NCBI GenBank assembly: GCA_030141605.1
Contig: JAQGDQ010001318.1
Location: 17,501-47,622, forward strand
DNA: 30,122 nt
Source: Tubiluchus corallicola
Taxonomy: Eukaryota; Priapulida; Priapulimorpha; Priapulimorphida; Tubiluchidae
Direction: 5' to 3'
The notes below the pieces were generated by a model that was not told where the DNA came from, did no database searches, and worked only from the letters and a program-made list of their open reading frames with translations. The position numbers and the translations under genes were made by a program. Below are positions 12,201 through 24,200 of the stretch, in pieces. Each line of letters starts with the position of its first letter. Position 1 is the stretch's first letter.

Positions 12201-15200
12201 TTATATGAAATAGTCGGGAATAATGCCTATTTATAGTAACCATAACTTATAATGTCTTCAAGTGAGAAAAAAATAAACAGCTCCACATTCAACTGCATGC
12301 ACGCTCGGGGTGGAAAATGTTTAAATGGAAAATCGATAAAAACCTAAAATGTGGTCAGCGAGTTCCATAAATTTTTTTTTAAATAAACATAAACGATAAC
12401 AGAAAACAAAGGCAGTGCAAACGGCAGTTAGTTTGCGATGTTTGCATTGAACCAGTGCGAAAATTTTACGCACAAATCTTGAAATCTCATGAACGCATGT
12501 CAAAGGACAGATGCAGTAAACAAAGTTCGTATATGGACAGTGACAGCATTGCTTATTTAACCACTAAAAAACAAAACGTTTTCATTTGTGCTTCCTGGGC
12601 CATTGCATTTGAGCCCCAGTAGCAGACAAAATCACAAGACAGGCACAGCTCAACATTTTTAAAGGGATTTCTATCCGACATTGAACACCAGGTACCACTA
12701 GAGCAAAGTGTGCAGGTCAAAGACCAACTAATTTTGCCTTGCCGTCTGCTTAACCCTAGGTCCCGGGTTCCCACAGAATTCTAAAACAAATTTCCCTGAT
12801 TTTTCCCAAACCAAATATTGATTTTCCACGACCAAGATAAGCAAAAATTGCATTACCAGTACACATATTCATACATTTTTGTGTATGGACATTATTCATA
12901 CATATACTGATACATAATGTGTTGGCCCATCATTATCTTTGGAACAGAAATCGAAACTGGGAGCCTGTAATATCAAAATTTTATTTGAACGCGAAACGCG
13001 CAAAAATATGTTTGGAAAAATATCAGTTCACGGTGATTATTTTTGCAACCCTTTCCAATTTCCCTGACTTTTTGCCCCATTTTCATCATTGTCCTATCTT
13101 TTTGCAAAATCATCTTTTTTCCCTGACTTTTCCATGACTTTCCAGGATAGTGTGTATTTTCAAAGATTTTCCAGGCTTCTCCCTGACCAGGAGAACCCTG
13201 ACAGGTAAAATGTTAACGACGCCCACCTTCCGCGTGATTGTAGTTTTGATCGTCCAGAGGTATGCCTACGTGCATCATCACGTTGACGGCATCCGATATG
13301 TCCAGATGAAGATTAGTGGTGCCCTCGCTGGGAAACATGGCCGAACCTGAAGATAGAAAAAATGAAATTAGGATTAAAGGAAAGCAGGACGATTGTTTAG
13401 ACTCAATCTCATTTTAACTTACTGTCCAAAATATACATTTTCTTGCCTATAAAAGTTAGCAATTGTTTCTTATATTTGAATAATTAGGTTAGAAAGTTAA
13501 TTAATGGCAACCGAACACAGCTATTGCTTACGTCAGAAACTAACAACAGTTTGTGCAATGGCAGGCGTCTTCCCTTGCGCTTCAAGCAAGTTTGCATAGA
13601 TGTTACAGTACTTTTTAATTGCATGTTACGAAAAATGGGCTTTACATCATATGACGTCTGAAACTAACACTGCAGTTCATGATCATTCTTATCACGGTAC
13701 CGCCTTCTATTTGACGGCCATGCGCATGTGACAAAAAGGTGCCGCTGCCAATCTTAGTAGATTCACTGAACCACGCGTAGCTTTGAAAGTTAAACAAAAT
13801 TTCTGTATCTGAAGTAGTTATTATTTAATCTAAGCTTTGATTTAAAAAAAGCTATTGTTGTTTTCAATATTTTAGAGCATTCTTTATTCTGAACTCGTGT
13901 TTACACAATCATTCTTTATGATATACATATTCATGTTGAGGGCACTCAATGCAAACCATAATAATACAGCATGAATTAATGTCAAGATGTGAACATTCTC
14001 TGATGTGAAGTATCACAGTATGAGTGTGCATTCATATTCGTATTGTAGACGACTCTTTAGCGTCATCTCCCAAAAACATATCGTAAGTATAAGTCGAGCC
14101 CAAAAATTTCACCTTAAAATCGCCTCCCAAAAATTTGACATGTACATAATTATATACGGTACATAACGAATTTATTAGAACTGAGTAATTAGCTTATAGA
14201 TTATTTAAACATACCATACGCATTTAATTAGCTTGTAATTATTAAACATACCATAAGCATTGTACATCTTTGGACCGAGATCTGGCCTGACAAAAAACTC
14301 AGGTAACCGGGCGGCAAGGTTGAAGCAGCCGTCACGACGCGTGTACTCTGGGATCGGAATTGTATCCATCAGGTTCTTAAATCTATCAAACATATCATAA
14401 TTTTTTTACATAATTACTCAGGTAATTACTGTCAAATATAATCACTCTTAAAAAACTATAATAATATATAATATAGTCTATAATATAATATATTATAGAG
14501 GTCTATAATATAGGCAGTGAATTGTGAGTAATTTTTAACTGAGGTCTAAAATTGTGTATCCTTCTCCTTTAAATTCAAGCAGGCAAAACAAAAGAACACA
14601 CTCACCTGTCCGGCATGAGCATGCTGAAGTCGTCCCCTGGTGGCCAATCTTTGAGTTTCAGCAGCATGGGTTCACCAAGTTCATCCAGCATCCGTTCTAG
14701 GAATGAAATCAGAATTTTAGGATGACTGTGACAAAACTTAAACCAATTTTCACTATTTACAGCAGCTGCAAGAAAAGTTGTCAAGCCATTCACACGTACA
14801 ACAAGCTGCAAGAGAAGTTGTCAAACCATTCACATGTACAACAAGCTGCAAGAGAAGTTGTCAAGCCATTCACATGTACAACAAGCTGCAAGAGAAGTTG
14901 TCAAGCCATTCACATGTACAACAAGCTGCAAGAGAAGTTGTCAAGCCATACAACAAGCTGCAAGAGAAGTTGTCAAGCCATTCACGTGTGCAACAAGCTG
15001 CAAGAGAAGTTGTCAAGCCATTCACATGTACAACAAGCTGCAAGAGAAGTTGTCAAGCCATTCACATGTACAACAAGCTGCAAGAGAAGTTGTCAAGCCA
15101 TTCGCATGTGTAACACGCTGCAAGAGAAGTTGTCAAACCATTCACATGTGCAACAAGCTGCAAGAGAAGTTGTCAAGCCATTCACGTGTGCAACAAGCTG

Positions 15201-18200
15201 CGAAAGAAGTTGTCAAGCCATTCACGTGTGCAACAAGCTGCAAGATAAGTTGCCAAACCATTCACATGTTGCACACTTTACTCTCAGAGAGAAGTTGTGC
15301 AACAAGCTGCAAGATAAGTTGCCAAACCATTCACATGTTGCACACTTCACTCTCAGAGAGAAGTTGTGCAACAAGCTACGAGAGAAGTGTATAATCAGGT
15401 AAAATCTCTTTGCTTTTAGATGCATTGAAAATGAACAGTAACTGTTCGAAATCAAGCAGCATAAAATTCTATTTTGAAGAAAACAAGACATGCATTATTT
15501 GCACCAGCAAAGTAAAAAACTGAAGACGAAGAAGACAACCACTTTGTAACAAAACCAGAAAGTATAAAAAATAAAAGCGGATTACTAATGAAAAGTTTGC
15601 ATTACCAGACATTTTCTCAAATCCGTTCCAGAATTTAGCCATGGGCATGTTCGGTATCGTCGTGCCCGTCTTGCAATTGATCAAGTCGTTCATTTGCTTT
15701 CCGAAGTCTCGCGTGAAACTCTCGGGCAGCCATAATTGCGGATCCAGCAGCTTGTGAACGCCCGATACGATGACAGGCTGAAAGACAGGAAACAAGGTCG
15801 CAATAAGATGCGAATGCTTTCGATCAGTTTTGCTTAAGAAGCTTGTGAGTTTAGCTGCAGTATGTCAAATCACTTAGTTAAGGGATGGTGTTAAGTTAAA
15901 CTCACAATACGTGCACAATAAGCCTGTTCACAGTTTCGTTGTGCAGTTGCTGTAGGTCAAAGGTTAAGTCACAATACGTGCACAATAAGCCTGTTCACAG
16001 TTTCGTTGTGCAGTTGTTGTAGGTCAAAGGTAAGGTGTACCACAGCAATGCGTCTCAACTACAACCGTCGCATGGCATGTGTATAAGGCAAAGCCGATTG
16101 CCGCATCAGTTCGGGAACTTGCTTAATTATCATTAGTTTCTACGTAGAGTGATTTACTAGCAGGATCTTGCTTGGAAACAAGAAAAAAATGAACTAGGTA
16201 ATGTTCTGGCTAGCTGTCAAAACTGTTATTATTACAATAGCTTGGGCTGCTAGGCATTGTTAAGTGTAGAGTGATTTACTAGCAGGATCTTGCTTGGAAA
16301 CAAGAAAAAAAATGAACTAGGTAATGTTCTGGCCAGCTGCTAAAACTGTTACTAATATAATAGCTTGGGCTACTAGGCATTGTTAAGTGTAGAGTGATTT
16401 ACTAGCAGGATCTTGCTTGCGAACAAGAAAAAAATGAACTAGGCAAGGTTCTAGCTAGCTGCTGAAACTGTTACTATCACGGCAGCAGTAACCACATATC
16501 CATAATAGAGACAGTCGAGATTGAATTACCAGAATGTCTTCATCTATGTCCTAGGGTCTGATTACCAAATACAAAATAGTAAACGACAGAAAGTTTTTAC
16601 CTGTCCTCGCTTCCACTGATCACGAAACAGCGACACATTTTTCGGGTGTCGTGGCTCGTGCAGGTGTAGTAGCCGTCCTCCGCACAGCCACGAATGAGGC
16701 ACCTCCGGATACAGGACTTTCATCATGGTGACAGTCGACGCCCTGCCCGCCTGCGACTGGAAACATTCAAAAGTTTCAAATTAGAAGAGAAAACGTGATG
16801 CGTGATGTTGACAATTCGATGAATTGATGACTACTGTAACCGTGAAACTACACTCGTATCTCGGACCTCACATCACATGGGGCGGGACATACACATGGTG
16901 AATAATTACATCGGTCAAAGGCACTGGCATCAGTCAGTTTTTTTATTAATATTGAATAACTACAACAGTCATATAACGTTGAAAACACAGAAGTTAAGCA
17001 ATGTAGAGCCTGGTTAGTACTTGGATGGGTGACCGCCTAGGAATACCAGGTGCTGTAGGCCTGCGGGATGCCCACGCTGTATTTCGACACTAGGCGGAGG
17101 AGCTGCACAAGCAGCCAACGGCAAGAGGGCGGAGGAGGTCAAGTGACCTAACGGCCATGTGTAGAGGAGTAAACCTTCCAAATCAGTAGTGGAGCCCCAA
17201 AGGCGGAGCAGTGCAGCATGCTCACTGACTCCGGCAGCTCCTGCAGCCAACCTGGTGCCAAACGTATCGCTCCGCTTTCCTTTGGACTACACCAGGGAGG
17301 AAGAAGAGGGTAGGGGGTTCCTGTTGTTTGGGCAACTCAGGATCTCCATACACCTTGCCCAGGCGTGCACCCTGGAGACGTTCAAGGATCGGACTGCTCA
17401 GCCACAGTCGACGCTGCAGCTCCATCAATGTGATCAATAACTGACTCTTTTGGCGCACACTCCATTGCCTTCCGAGACAGAAGGATGCCAGCAGCAACAA
17501 AGGGTCAAAGACAATGGCCATAAGTCAGTTTTTTTATTAATATTGAATAACTCCAAAACTACAGTACTTATTTAATGCATAATAGTCATTAAGAAATATT
17601 AAAAACCTTTACAAGAACTTATAAAATATGAAACCAGGATAAAATGTTTATTCAGCACAGAATAAAAGATAAATGATTATTGATATTTACATCTTTTAAG
17701 CATTTTTTAAGTTTCAGTACCGTGAAACTTGCATGTAAGACACCGAGGTTAGGCACTCGGATTATGTGAAAATTAGGGGCAAATGACTCAGTTACACATT
17801 AGCATAAGTTTTTCATATGAATAATGGAACCAGGCAGAGTCAATTGATTAACACGCTCATGCTCACAGATTTCGAAAAAAATCTGGTCAGTTAAAAGGTA
17901 AGCTGGATAAATACATTGGAAAAAAATGCTACTGAAAGTTTCGGTTACGATTTCGAAGAAAACGAGGTTCAACCCTGAAAAATTTTCTCAACGAATTTAC
18001 GCGATTTACAAAAATGGCACTGGTCTTCCAAAAATTCGGAATTCCACGTATCCGCGGAAAATTCTCATCCCTGGAAGACAAAAGCCAAAAATGTAAACCA
18101 AATGATTCATACCAACGGTGTTGGTGGCTGCACAAGTGGAGTTTCTGCCGGCTTAGGAGCGGACAGGTGTTGTCCAATCACCCTAGAGAGGACCGCTTCC

Positions 18201-21200
18201 AAATCAAACCCTCCTGCAGAACCCTTCTCTTTGGTAGACATACCTGAACCTGAAAATTAACATCAAAATACTTTAAAATATTTGAAAGCAAACAAATTTT
18301 TTTCCTTTCCAATGTTTCAATTTCAAAGAGACAGTTTATAGTTAGTGAAATGTTATAAGTTATAAGTTTGTTTATTTCCACTCTGCATCTAACAGTTATA
18401 ATAAAAATACAGATAATTTCACTGAAGTAAATATAAATATAAATGCAATATAATGTAGAAATTGTAAGATTCTTATGCAGAATATACATGTGCAAAGTAC
18501 ATTACAGAATAATTTTGATGCATACAGTTTGAGCCTAAAAGCATAGCTTGACAGGCCAAACTGTACGTGGAAATCTTAAAGAAATGATTAATAATTGAAA
18601 TAATGATAATATATACATAAAAGTGGGGGGGGGGGTAGTGAATGAAAGATGAAATGGAGCAAGAACTAAGAAAAACTGTGATCATGATTACAAAGTGTTC
18701 AGTAACCTGTTAAACAGACTCACGTTTGATTAAGATTACTGTGGAAAAAGAATGCAGGTGATTATACCATTATCAAACTGTGTTACTCTCAATGCTTTTG
18801 AAATATTTCTTTTCTGACGGTTTTGTTAAAAGTTGAAAGAGAGTGACTATGTTTTGAATTGCGGCTTAGTCAATTCCATAGGACTAGTGAAATACAGGAT
18901 GCTTCAAGTTCCTCGTTAACAGCAATTACAACAGGAAGCCTAACGATAATTTGGTTGCTGGACGTACAGACTACGATTCAAGAGAATTTTAGTGGCGTTA
19001 AACTTGGCTTCATTAGACGACTGCAGTGATTTTAATCTACACCCTGCATATCAGTACTTTACGGCCGTGTTCTAGAGTCGGCGTCGTAGCAGAACGCAGG
19101 CTTACAAGTTTTTTTAGGTCAGCGCCAGTGATATCATCATTATCATAATTAGCTGTAATTATCACTGAGTCGTTTTACTCAAAGTCCTTTTACACAAGTT
19201 TAATAACAGTGAAAGATGAAGTACATTGTTAAACAGCAACAAGCTGAACGAATCAGTGAAGTCGTAAGCGACCAAGACGTCGAGAAACAGACGTGAAATT
19301 ACAGGCAAGACGTTAGAGAAGCGAACAAACCGAAATGGGCGGCAATTTGTAACAAATTCGAATCTGTCTGTGTTGGCTTCACTGGTTCCGCTTTGACAGC
19401 GGCTTCTTTTCCCGATGTCGTCGCAGCACCGGCTAAATGATTGTTGCTCTTGGGAAATGCATCCTGAAAAAACAACATCCAGGGCTTATTAAGTAAGCGA
19501 ATAAAGGGCCTTAGGAGAAATCCACAAGTCGAAGACGCAGTGGGCCTGTAACTTACTGTACAGAGGCCCTAATGGCTTTAAATATACAGTAAACTGTGTA
19601 TAATTCAAACACCTGGCATTAAGCAAGTTTGGCATCACAACCAGGTGAATTACTAAATGAATTTAATTCTTAAATACATGACTCTGCAAATGTAAAAATT
19701 TTGTTTTGTCATCAAAAATTAAGCATTAAGAGAAGCGTTTGCCATTAAGAGAGTCATTTGCATTAACCGAGGCATTGATATTAATCAAGGCAATTGGCAT
19801 TAAGCGAGGCATTTGACACTAAGAGAGGCATTTGGCATTAATAGAGGCACCTGCCATTAAGAGAGGCATTTGGCATTAAGTGAGGCATGTGGCACTAAGC
19901 GAGGCATTTGCACCAACGCAACAAAAAACTCAGCTATTTCAACTACAAAACAAATGAACACTATTAATATTAATACTATTATTACTGTTATTATTATAGT
20001 AAACTCTGTATAACTCTCGGGACAGGAAAATTTGTTCGAGTTATGTAAGGGTACAAGTTAGACAATGTTCGTAAGAAAACAACGCTGACTCGTTCACCAA
20101 CGTTGGAAAATACACTGGTAACACTACAGCCTGTGAAATGACAAACTGAACCTGTCATGAAATATCAAACAACAATTTTTCTGAATAATGAAAAACAAAA
20201 TGACTGGTCCAAGTCTATTGTACTCTGACTTAATAGAATTTGGCAATAATAATATTAAGATCTAGCTATGAAACCACGTTCATGAAGCTATTCTGTGTGC
20301 AGCGTTCTGCTAAGGTAATACAAGAAATCTTGGCATTTTTGCTGAAACTAGCAGTTAGAATCGTAATGTGGTGCACACTTTCGCACATGATTTCTCACTT
20401 AGGGTGTTATAGGCAGGGATAATTTCGGTTAGATTATTATTAATTGTACCGGGAATACGGATGAGTTACGCGATAATTCGAGTTACCGATTTCGAGTACG
20501 TGACGTTTGGTAAAGAGAAACACGAAAGGGAAAATATGCTCCACGAGATCTGCTCGAGATAAGCAAGAATTCGAGTTATAACGGGTCGCATTAGTTTTCT
20601 GTAGTAATATAATGAAATATTTGAAAAAAGGTTACACTCTGGCACACCAAGAGACAAATTTGTTTCAATGAGCCTCCAAATACCAGTGGGCCCTAGGCCC
20701 ATGGTCTACATGGGCTATGGGTAAAGCCGGTCCCAAGTGAATACACACACACCTTCAAAATTCAAAATAGCAAGATTGACTAATTGTTAAGCTAAACAAA
20801 GTTTCTGTACATTTTGTTGACCATTAAAAGCCAACAGTTGATCAGCAACACAAAAGAACAGTACCTTCCCGTTCGGTCCCTGTGGATGTGCTCGTCCCAA
20901 CTTGTTGGCCGACCGCTTGATGCTGCAAGGACAATCTTCCGGAATGTTCCACTTCTGACGGGCTCTGTGAACCATTTTCCTCACTTCCCATAGCGCTGAA
21001 GAGCGAAAATATGCAAGTTTCAATACAGTTATTAAATGAATTGAGGCACAAAAGCTGCAAAACTTTTGTCCGAATGACTACCAGTTCGATTGCATGGCTG
21101 CACATATTGAAATGCAAATCACTGTTCATTACTAGATGTAAATTTTTACAGTTAAGAATAGGTTAGAAAATGTTGTTTATGATCAGCTTAATGTTGCAGA

Positions 21201-24200
21201 AGGAAACTGATGGTTTAAGTGGTCCACTAAAGGAAAAGGAGGACCCACATGGAGCAGAACAGCCGAATGTAAAATTTCTTAAAGTGCTTCTGGCACACGT
21301 AACATCTACTTCTCACATTATTATCACTAAATTGACATTTCTGGATGCAGAGCAACTTTTTTTAAATTGTATTTTTCCTCGGACTTCTTATTTGTGGCAC
21401 TGAGTATCAGAAATTTGTTTCTTTTGTAACTATAACCTCACCCGATTCAAGAATAACCGCATATTATAGCAAATCAGTTAAATTAGTTATAAGGATTCTA
21501 TTTTCTAACCTCTCCTTGTAAAAAAAGCAATTTGCATAAAAAATCAATTACAGTAAAACAGGTGAGCAAAAATACAACTAATGCCAAAAATTACTCAAGT
21601 CAGACAGAGCAAGATATGACCAGGTGAGTTACACTTACCTTTTCCAGGTATTATCACCGTCGGCATCATTTGAGCCGCATCGTGCCACCTGACCTCCTTG
21701 TTGCGGAAGAGAGTGCAAGCCAACCAGTTGTACTCGTCCCTGTCTTCGGCATGCTCGTGATCGCAGTCGCACGCCCGCCCCTCCCGCCGCCCCCGGAAGC
21801 AGTCGAGGCAGACGACGAAGCCGCAACGAGCGCACGTCCAGTGAAGGTTGAACAGCGTGGTGGCGCACACGTCGCACATTTCCCGCACTCCCTGCACGAC
21901 TCGCTTCCAAGCCGATTCTGGAGAAGTGCAATAACATTTATGAGAGATATTGACATCTGCAGACCGAATGTGGCTGCCAAAACGGGATGACAAAACGGAA
22001 TAATACTGACTGTTAAGGTCAGTTTCTGGCCTTAACATGTAGGTGGCAGCACCTATGTGAACTTACCTGTAATTTTACCTGTGAAGTTGTAAATTAGGTT
22101 GAGCCTCACTAAACATGCTTACAGAAGCCCCAGTAAACATTAAATAATGTTTAGATAAATTTATTTGTAGCATCTCTACCTGATTTGCTATAAACCAGTA
22201 TGACGTTCCAAGGATGTATTAAGTTGTTATAGCTGCACGATGTGAGTAATATTTACTTTTATTGCATTAAATTATAATAATTAGATCATTATACATTTGT
22301 AAGCAGTGAAAGCAGTCAAATTTATTATTTTCATTTTTTTTATATACAGAAATAAAAATTTCTGAGAACACCATATGCTACGAAGGAAAATCTTTTGTGT
22401 TTCCAATCACACTGACGATGATGAAGATAAAAATTCAGTTAATGGTGCTGATGATGACGATGACAAAGATGTTGGCTAATCATAATGATGATGATCACAA
22501 TGACGATGACACTGACAAAGATGTTAGCTAAGTGAACTGGCACAAATCAGTTAACCTCATTTTAAACTAGTGGCGGAACCGTTAAATAAATTATAATCAA
22601 TATGGCTTTAATGTATTTTTCAGCATAAGATTCAAACCGATACGAATTCTCTGCTCATTTTGGGAAAAATCCAGGAAAATCGTACGTACGAACGCAGCCG
22701 TCATTGCCGTAAAATCAAGCAATATGGCACTATCTTTGTGCAGATAACTAGGCGTGAGCACATCACCCTCATAAGCTCTCTAAAGATTTCTTATATTTCT
22801 TGTAAACATTTCAAACTTTTTTTTTCACCAGCTGCTTTCTTGTAAAATATGATTTTAAATTTATTAAAATTAACTACTGAATTGGCGTCGTATCTATATA
22901 ATTGATCATGAAAACACAATCAGTGTGCCACCACAATTTTAAACTAGTGACGTCGGGACGCTCCGATAAACCGAAGCTTCGAAACTGAATCCGAAACAGA
23001 GGTTCGGCTATGCTGAGGTTCTGTGTTAATTCAGATCCGACCGAATTACCCAGAGTTTTCCTTGAAAAGCACGATTTTGCTTCAACAGCAGAAGCGACTC
23101 GGAGTTATGGACTCTTTCACCTGTAAATTTTTCAGTTACTTAATTTGCTGTGTTTTTCGACAACTTAGTCTTACTTTGAAAAACGCAAGTGTTGCCATAT
23201 TCACTTTCAGCGTCTGTCCAAAGCACGAAATCCTTCAACAAATATGTTAAGGTTTCTTGTATTATTTTAGCGCACAACGTGGCTTAGATATTTTACTTCA
23301 AGCAGATTTTTTAACAACGTGTGTAGATAAAGGCAGCCCTAAGCCGTTCGAATAAGACTCGGTTTACAGAAACACCTAAAAAATTCAGATTCGAATTCGA
23401 TTCGGAATAGAAAATTATGCGAAAATGAGATTCCCATTTCATCCAGATTCGAAAATTGCTTTAAACTGAGATTCGGATTTGAGGTGGATTCAAAAATTAT
23501 TATAAAATGAGATCCGTCATTTCAGATTTGTCACATCCCTATTTTAAATGATATAAAATAGTACACAACCCACTGACTCAGTTTGCCAAATGGTTGCTAA
23601 GCAACGGATTTTTGAAAGCAGATGCGATTCATTAACGTATATGGCATTAGGCAAGGAAAACAAACCACGACTCACGTCTGCATCTCGTCTTCCACGTCAG
23701 TGCCTCTTTCTCCTGCTCCACGACCTCGCAAAACTGATTGCCGATGTTCATCAAGATGTACTTGGACATTTCGGCGTCCAGCTTCGGATGCGGAACGTAG
23801 TCGGGATGCGGCAGCCAATGACGAAAGTCGTCCTCTAGAGCATCACCCGGCTCAGAAAAACCAGCCGTAGCCATCGAGCCATTTTCTTTTGTTGCTAGCC
23901 TGGAAACAGAATGTTAATTGCATCAGGAGTTTAATGACCCATTTAATAGACAAAATAGTCGATCTCTACAACATTTATGACATTAAAGCCACTAAATGTT
24001 TAACCCGTTCAGGAGAGCATCATTCAAAACAGGCCATATAAGTCCCATGACTTCTGCTACTGTATGAGCACAGACATAACTAAATGATTACAAAACAGGT
24101 ACCGTTCTATTCAGGAGAATCTTCGACATCCAATCATGGTAATTGTTTAAACATTTATAAGTGATTTAATTGGATCAAATTAAGTAAAACACGCCCTTTT

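Noticed and set aside
14764-15390. CRISPR array
   Set aside because: Units are contiguous 40-bp copies with no unique spacers, in an intron of an animal gene.
14722-15402. Three overlapping plus-strand frames over the 40-bp array
   Set aside because: All three frames of a 40-bp repeat stay open together, the mark of a stop-free minisatellite rather than a gene.
16990-17060. Functional 5S rRNA gene
   Set aside because: Only the 3' half is present and it runs into non-5S sequence with no T-run terminator after the 5S end.
17014-17521. Frames within the 5S-derived element
   Set aside because: Overlapping short frames on both strands, no motif; explained by GC-rich SINE body.
20842-21129. Longer minus-strand frame over kdm3 exon 5
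   Set aside because: It lacks the conserved VHRARQKW...CPC block and does not fit the splice phase of either neighbour.
21635-21990. Ala/Arg-rich frames over the zinc-finger exon
   Set aside because: Shadows caused by high GC in the exon; the KDM3 zinc-finger frame is the one with homology and splice phase.
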